A stretch of 64,000 bases of DNA from G965195345 sp965277625 (GTDB lineage: Bacteria; Pseudomonadota; Gammaproteobacteria; CAKMZV01), in NCBI GenBank assembly GCA_965277625.1, contig OZ255827.1, positions 1,798,001-1,862,000 of the forward strand, given 5' to 3'. Shown here piece by piece: positions 1-9,051 of this stretch (position 1 is the stretch's first letter; every line of letters begins with the position of its first letter). The position numbers and the translations under genes were made by a program. Under the pieces are notes generated by a model. It was not told the origin of the DNA, did no database searches, and saw only the letters and a program-made list of their open reading frames with translations.

Positions 1-1035
1 ATGGCGGTTAAGGATTGCCAACAACATGGCTAAACGCTGGGTGTCAACGCCAACAGATATTCGACGAGGTATGCCCGTTAAACAAGTATCGACCAAAGTT
101 TGAACTTCCAACAACAATGGGCGACTGCCTTCGCAAGCCACGGTCACAATATTGCCCGAAACATCCACAGCCCGATCAGATAAAAATAAGGCTGAAGGGT
201 TCTTGACTTGTTTTAATCCTTGTTCAGTCATGGCAAAAACACCGAGCTCATTAACGGCACCAAAGCGATTCTTTATCGCTCTTACTGCGCGAAAACGCCC
301 ACCCTGATCGCCTTCAAAATACAACACCACATCGACCATATGCTCTAACATTCTGGGTCCAGCGATCGTGCCCTCTTTGGTGACGTGACCCACAATGAAA
401 ATAATGGTGTTGGTGGTTTTTGCCAAATTAACCAATCGCGAACAACATTCTCTTACTTGGGCAACAGACCCTTGGGTTGACTCAACGTAACTGGAGGCGA
501 TGGTTTGAATAGAATCCACCACCAAGGTATTGACTTGCCTGTCGTAGGCCAATTGTTCGATCTCTTCTAAATCGTTACTAGAATATAACCACAAACGCTC
601 CAAGGGCAACTCTAACCGGGTTGCGCGTTGACTGATTTGAGACAGAGATTCCTCACCACTCACATACAGTATGGCTTGACTCTGCCCCAAATGGGTGGCG
701 ACTTGAGTTAATAAAGTAGATTTGCCAATGCCTGGATCACCGCCGATCAATACCACAGACCCTTGAACCAAACCACCGCCCAGCACACGATCTAATTCTT
801 CCGATCCAGAACGAATGCGATGGGTTTGTTCTTCTGTGACATCACTGGCGCGCACAACCGCCCTTTCTACCTGAGCGTGTACCGGTGTGGCCCGTTTAGA
901 TTTTTTCTTCTGTCCTGTGACTTTGGTACTTTCTATTAAGCTATTCCATGCTCCACAACCAGGACATTGACCTGTCCAACGCGTTTGCTCATTGCCACAG
1001 TCACTACAGAAAAAAATACCACTCGATTTTGCCAT
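1..1035 (-). CDS. radA: DNA repair protein RadA/Sms (3' end beyond window)
   Basis: RadA is a RecA-like ATPase that drives branch migration in recombinational repair and transformation. Reading down from the ATG at 1035 gives 345 open codons that run off the left edge. The family is about 455 residues, so roughly the last quarter, most of the Lon-protease-like domain, is missing only because of the window. The sequence shows a C4 zinc finger (C10, C13, C24, C27), Walker A GGDPGIGKST (98-107), the RadA-specific KNRFG motif (255-259), and the start of the Lon-like domain with PRRISVG near residue 320. These three signatures together identify the family securely. The gene lies downstream of, and codirectional with, the small secreted protein and dut. 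Confidence 0.95.
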   Translation of the reverse strand, partial: MAKSSGIFFCSDCGNEQTRWTGQCPGCGAWNSLIESTKVTGQKKKSKRATPVHAQVERAVVRASDVTEEQTHRIRSGSEELDRVLGGGLVQGSVVLIGGDPGIGKSTLLTQVATHLGQSQAILYVSGEESLSQISQRATRLELPLERLWLYSSNDLEEIEQLAYDRQVNTLVVDSIQTIASSYVESTQGSVAQVRECCSRLVNLAKTTNTIIFIVGHVTKEGTIAGPRMLEHMVDVVLYFEGDQGGRFRAVRAIKNRFGAVNELGVFAMTEQGLKQVKNPSALFLSDRAVDVSGNIVTVACEGSRPLLLEVQTLVDTCLTGIPRRISVGVDTQRLAMLLAILNRH

Positions 1036-1093
1036 GGATGAATATACTACTGATGCAAGCGGCGATTAGAAACAGACCAACATCTAAGAGTCG

Positions 1094-1375
1094 TCATTCC
1101 CCACAAGCAATTTTTATGCTTTCTTCTAAGCTGACATCTGAGGCGTAAAGCACCCCAGTGTTTGAATTGCTGAAATAACTCAGCGTATTTGGGGATGTTA
1201 TGTCATCTACATGAACTTCGGCTTTCTCGCCATTATCACAACGGACCTTATACTTAAAGATGCCATCTTGTTCGCACGGATTACACGTGAAATTTGATTG
1301 ATACGCCAGCGCGGAAGCGCTGACTAAGCAAGCCAAAATGCCTGCAAAAAGACGGTAAAACATGATATTTTTCAT
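1094..1375 (-). CDS. Small secreted cysteine-containing protein, unknown function
   Basis: I do not recognise this family. From the ATG at 1375 the product is 93 residues with a clear signal peptide: a basic MKN start, a hydrophobic core and an ASALA cleavage site. The mature part is about 70 residues with four cysteines (two in an FTCNPC stretch, one in VRCDNG, one near the C-terminus), which would suit two disulfides in the periplasm. An in-frame ATG at 1411 would add 12 residues that spoil the signal-peptide layout, so the later start is preferred. It sits between dut and radA on the same strand. The signal peptide and cysteine pattern make a real gene likely, but no function can be assigned. 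Confidence 0.6.
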   Translation of the reverse strand: MKNIMFYRLFAGILACLVSASALAYQSNFTCNPCEQDGIFKYKVRCDNGEKAEVHVDDITSPNTLSYFSNSNTGVLYASDVSLEESIKIACGE

Positions 1376-1495
1376 AAGCGATTTCTCAACGACTAGCCCC
1401 TCAACTTTCAATTATTGTATGCTTTATCCCAAAATAGGTCAAACGAGCATCGGTCAAACGACCTGTACTAAACATGGTCAGGAAAACATCAGACA

Positions 1496-1954
1496 TTATT
1501 TGGTGCCCGTGCTGCCAAATCCGCCCTCACCCCTTTGACTATGCGCGGAAAATGCCTCGACGATTTCAAACTGCATCTGGACAACAGGGATCATCATCAT
1601 CTGAGCAATGCGCATGCCAGGTGTGATTTCAATGGACTGTTCGCTCCTATTCCACAGTGGCACACCGAGTTCGCCTTGGTAGTCAGAATCGATCAAACCC
1701 ACCAAATTACCCAAGACGATGCCTTGTTTGGCGCCCAAGCCAGACCTTGGCAAAATAAGCGTCGCATAGTTTTTATCAGCTATGTGGATGGCCATGCCTG
1801 TGGGGATCAACTGGCATTCTGAGGGCGCTAAGATCAGAGTTGATTCGACACACGCCAATAAATCCACTGCTGCAGAACCATCCGTTGCGTGGTGCGGCAA
1901 AGCAAATGCTTTTCCTATGCGAGGATCGAGAATTTTCAGTTGAATTTTTTTCAT
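1496..1954 (-). CDS. dut: dUTP diphosphatase (dUTPase)
   Basis: Hydrolyses dUTP to dUMP and diphosphate, keeping uracil out of DNA and feeding dTMP synthesis; cytosolic homotrimer. The 152 residues match the usual length of the trimeric family. All five motifs are present: DGSAAVDLLA (25-34), PRSGLG (69-74), the GLID-containing motif with the catalytic Asp (82-95), GMRIAQMM (113-120) and the glycine-rich C-terminal arm RGEGGFGSTG (141-150). It is transcribed away from potF. The common partner coaBC (dfp) is not adjacent here; radA follows instead, after the small secreted protein. Confidence 0.96.
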   Translation of the reverse strand: MKKIQLKILDPRIGKAFALPHHATDGSAAVDLLACVESTLILAPSECQLIPTGMAIHIADKNYATLILPRSGLGAKQGIVLGNLVGLIDSDYQGELGVPLWNRSEQSIEITPGMRIAQMMMIPVVQMQFEIVEAFSAHSQRGEGGFGSTGTK

Positions 1955-2045
1955 ATCAATTTACCGCTACTTAATAATATTTTTAGAACATACCGATGCG
2001 GGTTGTATTTTACTTGTTCTTGAACATTAAAAATGTTATCCTTCA

Positions 2046-2074
2046 TTGACTAATAAGGTCTAACATTCTAAAAT
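2046..2074 (+). promoter_or_regulatory. Candidate sigma70 promoter of the putrescine operon
   Basis: TTGACT (2046-2051), a 17-bp spacer and TAAAAT (2069-2074) form a good sigma70 promoter facing potF. It implies a 5' UTR of about 85 bases. This is a sequence match only. A further AT-rich stretch near 2112-2122 (TATGATATAGT) could act as a second -10 but has no good -35. Confidence 0.5.
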
Positions 2075-2167
2075 GAGGTTTCTAAATTCGTTTTAAAGCG
2101 CATTCTTTTTTTATGATATAGTGGAAGCGTCGCTATAAAAATTTAATTTCTAAACAGAGGACTTATT

Positions 2168-3304
2168 ATGACTGTGAAAATTATAACTTTGAAATTCTTT
2201 AACAATCTCGTGCACAGTATGGGTAAATTACTACTCGGAACCGCATTATTTTTTGGTCTGACGATGACAGCCATGGCGGAAGATAAAGTCGTTAATGTCT
2301 ATAACTGGTCAGATTATATTGATGATTCATTGCTCGCTGATTTCGAAAAGCAAACGGGCATTAAAGTTGTCTATGATGTGTTTGACTCAAATGACATTTT
2401 AGAGACTAAACTCTTGGCAGGTAATTCTGGCTATGATGTGGTTGTACCTTCCGCCTCATTCCTCCAAAGACAAATCAAAGCGGGTGTATTCCAACCTTTG
2501 GACAGAAAAGCATTAACCAATTCAAACAATTTGTGGCAGCTTATTTTGGACCGCACAAATCGTTTTGATCCGGGCAACAAGTATTCGGTCAACTATATGT
2601 GGGGAACCACTGGCATTGGTTACAATGAAGCCAAAATCAGAGAGCGCATTAAAAACCCACCCCTTGATTCATGGGCATTGGTTTTCGATGAGAAGCACCT
2701 TGCTAAATTGAAAGATTGTGGCGTCTATGTTCTGGATGCACCCGATGAAATCATCCCAGCGGCTTTGAACTATATTGGCGAAAACCCTTCTTCTCATGAC
2801 CCCGAAGTCATTAGAAAAGCCGAAGCGGTTTTAAAGAAAATTCGTCCTTATATCACCAAATTCCATTCTTCTGAATACATCAATGCCTTAGCTAATGGTG
2901 ACATTTGCCTTGCTGTGGGTTGGTCTGGTGATATATTACAAGCGCGTGACCGTGCTGCTGAGGCGGAAAATGGTGTTGAAGTTGCCTACGTTATTCCCAA
3001 AGAAGGGGCTTTGATGTGGTTTGATCAAATGGCTGTGCCTAAAGATGCAAAACATCCAAAAAACGCTATGAAATTCATCAATTTTATGATGGATGCCGAA
3101 AATATGGCCAAAGCTTCTAACTATGTGTACTATGCGAACGGCAATGAAGCCTCACAAAAACATTTGGTTGAAGATGTGATCGATGATCCAGCTATTTACC
3201 CAAGTGAAGAAGCGCTTAAAAACCTATACGTTGTTGAAGCTTATCCACCCAAATCTCAACGGGTATTGAACCGTATTTGGACAAAAGTTAAAAGCAACCT
3301 TTAA
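2168..3304 (+). CDS. potF: Putrescine/spermidine ABC transporter, periplasmic binding protein
   Basis: Periplasmic polyamine-binding protein that delivers substrate to the PotGHI-type importer encoded just downstream. The 378-residue product starts with a signal peptide ending AMA|ED (about residue 37). The mature N-terminus has the VYNWSDYID signature of the PotD/PotF family (44-52), and later come YMWGTTGIGYN and LAVGWSGDI, typical of this type-2 periplasmic binding fold. The start at 2168 is backed by a GAGG-type ribosome site nine bases upstream; an internal Met at residue 18 is less likely. It is the first gene of a transport and catabolism operon. Putrescine rather than spermidine is inferred from the neighbouring putrescine-catabolic enzymes. 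Confidence 0.93.
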   Translation: MTVKIITLKFFNNLVHSMGKLLLGTALFFGLTMTAMAEDKVVNVYNWSDYIDDSLLADFEKQTGIKVVYDVFDSNDILETKLLAGNSGYDVVVPSASFLQRQIKAGVFQPLDRKALTNSNNLWQLILDRTNRFDPGNKYSVNYMWGTTGIGYNEAKIRERIKNPPLDSWALVFDEKHLAKLKDCGVYVLDAPDEIIPAALNYIGENPSSHDPEVIRKAEAVLKKIRPYITKFHSSEYINALANGDICLAVGWSGDILQARDRAAEAENGVEVAYVIPKEGALMWFDQMAVPKDAKHPKNAMKFINFMMDAENMAKASNYVYYANGNEASQKHLVEDVIDDPAIYPSEEALKNLYVVEAYPPKSQRVLNRIWTKVKSNL

Positions 3305-3351
3305 TTTAGAATCAGCACAATCAGTCATTCCATATTTGGTCATGTACGCCC

Positions 3352-4722
3352 GTGCCTAAGGACTTTCTTACACCATGGATACAGGAAAACCAGCTAGATT
3401 GGATTGAATTCATTGCTGTTGATTATGCTGGGCTGTTTCGCGGTAAACGCGTTTCAGCCCAGACTTTATTGTCGGGCAAAGGGCCTCAAAAGCTGCCTTT
3501 TGATCTCGTCACCCAAACCATCACTGGCAATTATGCCAAAGTACACGCCCCCAACGGCGACAAGCTCAATACTCAGGACGAAGACTGTAGCCTAATCCCT
3601 GATTATTCGACCGCTTGCCTCATTCCTTGGGCCAAAGAACCCACAGGTTCAATCATATGCGATCCCCATTATGCCGATGGCCCGCCGCTTGAAACCGCAC
3701 CGCGCCAGATTTTAAAATCGGTTTTGTCCCAATACCAAAGCAAACAGTGGCAGCCCATTGTGGCCACAGAATTAGAGTTTTATTTACTCAAACCACCCGA
3801 ACAACCCTATGCACAGTTGGAGGTCGCCACCTTTCCCGAGTCAGGGAAATCAAGCATGGCTCAACCTTATTCCATCGAATGCATCAGTGGTATGGATGCT
3901 TTCTTTGCCGATGTCAACCGTTATGCGCTAAGCCAAAATTTGTGCACCCAAACCATCATAAAAGAAGTCGGTGTCAGTCAGTTTGAGCTGAATTTAAACC
4001 ACAATGATGCATTAACAGTGGCAGACGAGACGGTGAAATTCAAACGCATCATCCGCGAGGTGGCCAGAAAACATGGCGCCATTGCGTCATTTATGGCCAA
4101 ACCCATGGCGAATGATGCAGGCTCTTCCATGCACGTACACCAAAGCATTGTTGACACACAGACTAAACAAAACATTTTCAGCGACAAAGATGGCAACCCC
4201 ACCGATACATTCCTGCATTTCATTGGTGGACTGCAACACAATTTGGCAGAAGCGAGTTCTATTTTTCTGCCTTTTACCAATTCTTACCGCAGAATTGCCC
4301 CCTTTAATTGTGCACCGCTGAATTTTGAATGGGGCTATGACAATCGCACTGTCGGCCTGCGCATTCCCGTAGCCGATACCAAAGCCACATACAATCCTGC
4401 GCAACGCATCGAGAATCGCCTGGCCGGTTCTGACTGCAATCCCTATCTTATGCTGGCTACCTCATTGGGCTTGGGCTTGAACGGCATAGAGAAGCAATTA
4501 GAACCCAGACCCGCTTTTACTGGCAGCGCCTATGAGTTACCCATGCAAATGCCATCTAATTTATCGGATGCCTTACAAGCATTGAAAAAATCCACCGTGA
4601 TCAGTGAAATGCTTGGCGCACCATTTATTGAGTTTTATGCTGCCATCAAGCAAAACGAATTAGATCACGCCAATAGAGTGATCACCCCTTGGGAAATCGA
4701 ACACTTAGCCGAACTGATTTAA
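3352..4722 (+). CDS. puuA: Gamma-glutamylputrescine synthetase-like glutamine synthetase family enzyme
   Basis: A glutamine-synthetase-fold ligase, expected to join glutamate to putrescine with ATP (first step of the Puu pathway). The 456 residues match PuuA/SpuI rather than housekeeping GlnA. Recognisable blocks are the ATELEFYLL metal-binding strand, MAKPMANDAGSSMHVHQS (the GS signature His/Gly region), and RIENRLAGSDCNPYLMLA near the C-terminus. Context supports the polyamine role: the gene lies between potF and a putrescine aminotransferase. Translation begins at GTG 3352. A five-codon ATG...TAA mini-frame at 3342-3359 overlaps that start out of frame. Substrate identity is inferred from context; other gamma-glutamyl-amine ligases cannot be excluded. 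Confidence 0.85.
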   Translation: MPKDFLTPWIQENQLDWIEFIAVDYAGLFRGKRVSAQTLLSGKGPQKLPFDLVTQTITGNYAKVHAPNGDKLNTQDEDCSLIPDYSTACLIPWAKEPTGSIICDPHYADGPPLETAPRQILKSVLSQYQSKQWQPIVATELEFYLLKPPEQPYAQLEVATFPESGKSSMAQPYSIECISGMDAFFADVNRYALSQNLCTQTIIKEVGVSQFELNLNHNDALTVADETVKFKRIIREVARKHGAIASFMAKPMANDAGSSMHVHQSIVDTQTKQNIFSDKDGNPTDTFLHFIGGLQHNLAEASSIFLPFTNSYRRIAPFNCAPLNFEWGYDNRTVGLRIPVADTKATYNPAQRIENRLAGSDCNPYLMLATSLGLGLNGIEKQLEPRPAFTGSAYELPMQMPSNLSDALQALKKSTVISEMLGAPFIEFYAAIKQNELDHANRVITPWEIEHLAELI

Positions 4723-4787
4723 TGATGACGACGCCAGTATTTGATTTGACCATTTAATTTTTAACCTTTAACGACAAATAGGACTTT

Positions 4788-6164
4788 ATGAAAACTGAAA
4801 CCAGAAACCTCCAACAAACCGACGCAGCGCATCACATTCATCCCTTCAGCGATTCCAAAATTCTGAACAAAGTTGGTTCAAAAATCATTAAAAAAGCGCA
4901 AGGTGTTTGGATCTGGGATACAGAAGGCAATAAAATACTGGATGGTATGGCAGGTTTATGGTGTGTCAATATTGGCTACGGTCGAGATGAGTTGGCTGAG
5001 GTTGCCAGCAATCAAATCAAAGAATTGCCTTATTACAACCTGTTTTTCCAAACCTCACACCCCAAAGCCACAGAGCTGGCCGCATTAATAGGTGAAATCA
5101 CACCCGACCACATGCACCATGTATTCTTTACATGTTCAGGATCGGAGGCCAACGACACCAATCTCCGGTATGTCCGTCACTACTGGGCATCGCTCGGACA
5201 ACCCGATAAAAACATCATCATCAGCCGCAACAATTCTTACCATGGCTCCACCGTTGCAGCGGCCAGCCTCGGTGGCATGAAACCCATGCATGCCCAAGGC
5301 GGACTCCCCATTCCAAACATTGCGCACATCCAAGAACCTTATTGGTATCAAGAAGGGGGCGATCTTTCGCCTGATGAATTCGGCATAAAAGCCGCTCGCG
5401 CTTTAGAAGAAAAAATATTAGAGTTGGGCGAAGACCGAGTGGCGGCATTCATTGCTGAACCAGTACAAGGCGCCGGTGGTGTCATCGTTCCACCAGATTC
5501 TTACTGGCCTGAAGTACAAAAAATATTGAACAAATACAATATTTTGTTTATTTGTGATGAAGTCATTTGTGGCTTTGGTCGGACTGGAAACTGGTTTGGT
5601 TGCGAGACTTACAATCTCAAGCCTGATTTGATGACCATTGCCAAAGGATTGTCTTCTGGTTATGCGCCCATGGGGGCGGTTGTGCTTTCCGAAAAAGTCG
5701 CCGATGTTTTAATCAACAAAGGGGGTGAGCTCACCCACGGTTATACTTATTCAGGACACCCCTTATCAGCCGCCATTTCTATTAAAAATATTCAGATTTT
5801 ACAACAAGAAAAAATGGTCGAAAAAGTCAGAAATGAAACAGCGCCCTACCTGCAAAAACGTTGGTTAGAACTGAACCAATACGAGTTGGTTGGGGAAACG
5901 CGCGGTGTTGGTATGCTGGCTGCCATAGAGTTGGTTAAAGATAAAAATACGCGCACACGCTTCCCAGAGAACTTAAAAGTTGGGAAAATGTGCGTTAAAA
6001 TCTGCGGTGAGAACAACCTTGTGATGCGTTCAGTGGCCAATAGCATGGTCATTTCTCCGCCATTGTGTATTAGCATTGAAGAAATTGATATGCTGATGGA
6101 TAGGGCGCACGCGATTGTTCAACAACTGACCAAGGTTCTAAAAGAAGAAGGACATTTAAATTAA
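4788..6164 (+). CDS. spuC: Putrescine aminotransferase (SpuC-type, class III PLP)
   Basis: A class III pyridoxal-phosphate aminotransferase, most like putrescine-pyruvate aminotransferase SpuC, converting putrescine to 4-aminobutanal in the cytosol. In the 458 residues, the cofactor contacts CSGSEAND (117-123) and CDEVICGFGRTG (256-267, D257 to the pyridine nitrogen) are intact, and K286 in TIAKGLSSGY is the Schiff-base lysine. A good AGGA ribosome site precedes the ATG. The operon therefore carries two routes from putrescine: direct transamination here, and the glutamylated route through the PuuA- and PuuB-like enzymes. A beta-alanine or other omega-amino-acid:pyruvate transaminase is the main alternative; the operon argues for putrescine. 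Confidence 0.86.
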   Translation: MKTETRNLQQTDAAHHIHPFSDSKILNKVGSKIIKKAQGVWIWDTEGNKILDGMAGLWCVNIGYGRDELAEVASNQIKELPYYNLFFQTSHPKATELAALIGEITPDHMHHVFFTCSGSEANDTNLRYVRHYWASLGQPDKNIIISRNNSYHGSTVAAASLGGMKPMHAQGGLPIPNIAHIQEPYWYQEGGDLSPDEFGIKAARALEEKILELGEDRVAAFIAEPVQGAGGVIVPPDSYWPEVQKILNKYNILFICDEVICGFGRTGNWFGCETYNLKPDLMTIAKGLSSGYAPMGAVVLSEKVADVLINKGGELTHGYTYSGHPLSAAISIKNIQILQQEKMVEKVRNETAPYLQKRWLELNQYELVGETRGVGMLAAIELVKDKNTRTRFPENLKVGKMCVKICGENNLVMRSVANSMVISPPLCISIEEIDMLMDRAHAIVQQLTKVLKEEGHLN

Positions 6165-6188
6165 AATTTGCTTAATGGTTCAAAAAAT

Positions 6189-7367
6189 ATGACCAATTCA
6201 TCCAATAATCCCAATGCATCATCCCATTTTGCCCCTTGGGATAACCCGCACGAAAAACCTTTCGTCGAAATAAAAAACGTCAGTAAAATATTTGGCGATG
6301 CCACCGCGGTAGATGATATTTCTCTCACTATTTATCAGCGTGAATTTTTTGCATTATTAGGTCCTTCAGGCTGTGGCAAATCGACCTTATTAAGGATGTT
6401 GGCTGGTTTTGAAACGCCCACCATGGGGACATTAAGCGTTGATGGTCAAAACATGGACCAGGTGCCCGTCTATGAGCGTCCCATCAACATGATGTTTCAA
6501 TCTTACGCTTTGTTTCCCCACATGACCGTTGAGCAAAACATCGCCTTCGGATTAAAACAAGAAAAATTACCGCCGACCGACATTAAATCACGGACCGATG
6601 AAGCCTTAGAATTGGTTCAACTAACTGCCTTGGCCAATCGTAAACCTCACCAACTTTCAGGCGGACAACAACAACGTACGGCTCTGGCGCGCAGCTTGGT
6701 TAAACGCCCCAAGTTGCTGCTCTTAGATGAACCACTTGGCGCCTTAGATAAGAAATTGCGCGAAGAAACTCAATTCGAGCTGGTTGATTTACAAGAAAAA
6801 TTGAAGATGACCTTTGTCATAGTCACCCATGACCAGCAAGAAGCCATGACGGTTGCCAGCCGTATTGCCGTACTTGACGCTGGCAAAGTCAAACAACTAG
6901 GTCCACCCATTGAAGTTTATGAGTATCCCAACTCTCGATTTGTTGCCGAATTTATTGGCGATGTCAACATTATTGAAGCGGAAGTGACGAATAAACAAGA
7001 TCAATTGATCGAATCCAGAAGCACGACGATTGAAGACATCAAATTATCAACGCTCGATACTCAAAATTATTATCTGCACATCAAAGAGGGCCACCGTGTC
7101 GGATATGGCATCCGCCCAGAAAAAGTTAAAATTCAAAAGAAAACTGATGCCACACCGCCACCAAACGCGGAAAACCAAGTGTTGGGTACAGTCACCGATA
7201 TTGGTTATTTGGGCAATCAATCCATTTACCATGTGCGCCTGAGCTCTGGTGAAATGTTTACCGCTTCAACCAGCAATAACAGCCGTCAACAATTTATGGA
7301 CATCACTTGGGAAGACACAGTGATACTGAGTTGGGACAGCACCTCCAGTTTGGTTTTTCTGGGATAG
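6189..7367 (+). CDS. potG: Putrescine ABC transporter, ATP-binding subunit
   Basis: Cytosolic ATPase of the polyamine importer. From the ATG at 6189 it has 392 residues: Walker A GPSGCGKST (58-66), signature LSGGQ (156-160), Walker B LLLLDE (176-181) and the downstream switch His in VTHDQQEAM. After these comes a C-terminal TOBE-type regulatory domain (about 270-392, including GYGIRPEKV). The phrase RPINMMFQSYALFPHMTVEQN is characteristic of PotG/PotA. The frame is open upstream to a TTG at 6168, four bases after the previous stop, which would add seven residues. Neither start has a strong ribosome site, so the exact N-terminus is uncertain. Confidence 0.93.
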   Translation: MTNSSNNPNASSHFAPWDNPHEKPFVEIKNVSKIFGDATAVDDISLTIYQREFFALLGPSGCGKSTLLRMLAGFETPTMGTLSVDGQNMDQVPVYERPINMMFQSYALFPHMTVEQNIAFGLKQEKLPPTDIKSRTDEALELVQLTALANRKPHQLSGGQQQRTALARSLVKRPKLLLLDEPLGALDKKLREETQFELVDLQEKLKMTFVIVTHDQQEAMTVASRIAVLDAGKVKQLGPPIEVYEYPNSRFVAEFIGDVNIIEAEVTNKQDQLIESRSTTIEDIKLSTLDTQNYYLHIKEGHRVGYGIRPEKVKIQKKTDATPPPNAENQVLGTVTDIGYLGNQSIYHVRLSSGEMFTASTSNNSRQQFMDITWEDTVILSWDSTSSLVFLG

Positions 7368-7371
7368 TACC

Positions 7372-8256
7372 TTGTTCAATATAAGCAGAAAAACCTTTCT
7401 CATAGCCGTACCCTATCTATGGTTACTGGTCTTTTTCTTAATTCCATTTTTCATCGTTTTAAAGCTCAGCTTTGCCGATATTGCCATTGCCATTCCACCT
7501 TACACCTCATTGATTGAGTACCTTGAGGATGGATATATACAACTGACGCTGAGTCTGAACAATTACATCCTGCTTTATGAGGACAGCCTCTACACCTTTG
7601 CTTATTTGAACAGTGTTAAGATCGCTTTTATTTCAACCGTCCTAACCTTGATGGTTGGATTTCCCATCGCTTACGCCATGGCACGAAGTTCTAAAAGAAT
7701 GGGTACCATCTACCTAATGCTGATCATTCTGCCGTTTTGGACATCGTTTCTTATACGAATATATGCGTGGATTGGCATTCTTAAAAATGAAGGTTTATTG
7801 AACGCCTTGTTATTGAAAATTGGCATCATCAGCCAACCATTGAACATCATCAACACCGATATTGCCGTTTACATAGGCATCGTCTATTCCTACTTACCCT
7901 TCATGGTGCTGCCCCTATACGCCACCTTAGAAAAAATGGATCCTGCCTTATTAGAAGCGGCTTCAGATTTAGGCTGCCGTCCCTTAAAACGTTTCTATAA
8001 CATCATATTACCGCTGGCAATGCCAGGTATTTTGGCTGGTTGTTTCTTGGTATTCATTCCCGCAATTGGAGAATTTGTCATACCTGACTTGCTTGGTGGT
8101 TCCGACACCATCATGATCGGCAAAGTATTGTGGTCCGAATTCTTTGGCAATAGAGACTGGCCGCTCGCATCAGCAGCAACCGTCATCTTGCTGATCTTAC
8201 TGATCGTACCCATTGTGATTTTTCAAAATTATCAACGTAGAAAAGCTTTGCTGTAA
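7372..8256 (+). CDS. potH: Putrescine ABC transporter, permease subunit 1
   Basis: Inner-membrane permease of the PotFGHI system, 294 residues with about six membrane segments. The cytosolic EAA loop that docks on the ATPase is clear (EAASDLGCRPLKRF, then LPLAMPGILAG). It begins with a TTG only four bases after potG; no ATG or GTG fits the expected N-terminus, so this is a real non-ATG start that probably depends on translational coupling. It is followed three bases later by potI. Short intergenic distances throughout indicate one transcript. Confidence 0.92.
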   Translation: MFNISRKTFLIAVPYLWLLVFFLIPFFIVLKLSFADIAIAIPPYTSLIEYLEDGYIQLTLSLNNYILLYEDSLYTFAYLNSVKIAFISTVLTLMVGFPIAYAMARSSKRMGTIYLMLIILPFWTSFLIRIYAWIGILKNEGLLNALLLKIGIISQPLNIINTDIAVYIGIVYSYLPFMVLPLYATLEKMDPALLEAASDLGCRPLKRFYNIILPLAMPGILAGCFLVFIPAIGEFVIPDLLGGSDTIMIGKVLWSEFFGNRDWPLASAATVILLILLIVPIVIFQNYQRRKALL

Positions 8257-8259
8257 ATC

Positions 8260-9051
8260 ATGAATCAGAAACTCAGCCTATTCAACATACTGTCATTAAT
8301 CATTGGCTTTTCGTTTTTGTATATCCCTATACTGTTGCTAATCCTATTCAGCTTCAATGAATCTAAGCTGGTTACAGTCTGGGCTGGCTTCTCCACAAAA
8401 TGGTACGCCGAGTTATTCAACAACAAACAGATCATAGGCGCCGCTTGGATCACTTTAAAAATTGCCCTCATCTCTTCCACTGTGGCAACCGTTTTAGGCA
8501 CCATTGCTGGCTATGTACTGGTGCGATTCACCCACTTTCGCGGCAATAATCTATTTTATGGCATGATTTATGCCCCCTTAGTGATGCCTGAAATCATTAC
8601 TGGATTGTCGTTGCTGTTGATGTTCATTGCCATTTCATTGGACAGAGGTTTTGTGACCATTACCTTGGCCCACATTACCTTCTCAATGTGTTATGTGACC
8701 ATCGTGGTGCAATCGCGCTTGTCCAGCTTTGACCGTTCCATTGAAGAAGCCTCATTAGACTTAGGTTGCACGCCCATCAATACATTTTTTATCATTACCC
8801 TACCGATCATCTTACCTGCTGTTTTAGCCGGATGGTTGCTTTCATTCACGCTTTCCTTAGACGATTTAGTCATCGCCAGTTTCACCACAGGTCCCAGTGC
8901 AACGACCCTACCTATGCAGATTTATAGTCAAGTCCGCCTTGGGATCACACCCGAAATCAATGCAGTCTCAACCATCTTGGTGGGCTTAGTCACTGTGGGG
9001 GTTTTGGTCGCCTCATTGGTACAGAAACGGAAAAACACTAATGCCCATTGA
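8260..9051 (+). CDS. potI: Putrescine ABC transporter, permease subunit 2
   Basis: Second permease of the importer, 263 residues, about six membrane segments, with the EAA loop EEASLDLGCTPINTFF followed by LPIILPAVLAGWLLSF. The SLDDLVIASFTTGP segment is strongly conserved in PotI/PotC. Its last 11 bases overlap the start of the downstream oxidase gene, so the transporter and the catabolic enzyme are translationally linked. Confidence 0.92.
   Translation: MNQKLSLFNILSLIIGFSFLYIPILLLILFSFNESKLVTVWAGFSTKWYAELFNNKQIIGAAWITLKIALISSTVATVLGTIAGYVLVRFTHFRGNNLFYGMIYAPLVMPEIITGLSLLLMFIAISLDRGFVTITLAHITFSMCYVTIVVQSRLSSFDRSIEEASLDLGCTPINTFFIITLPIILPAVLAGWLLSFTLSLDDLVIASFTTGPSATTLPMQIYSQVRLGITPEINAVSTILVGLVTVGVLVASLVQKRKNTNAH

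Noticed and set aside
1535..1822. Plus-strand frame of 95 codons
   Set aside because: Antisense to the well-supported dut gene; no coding character.
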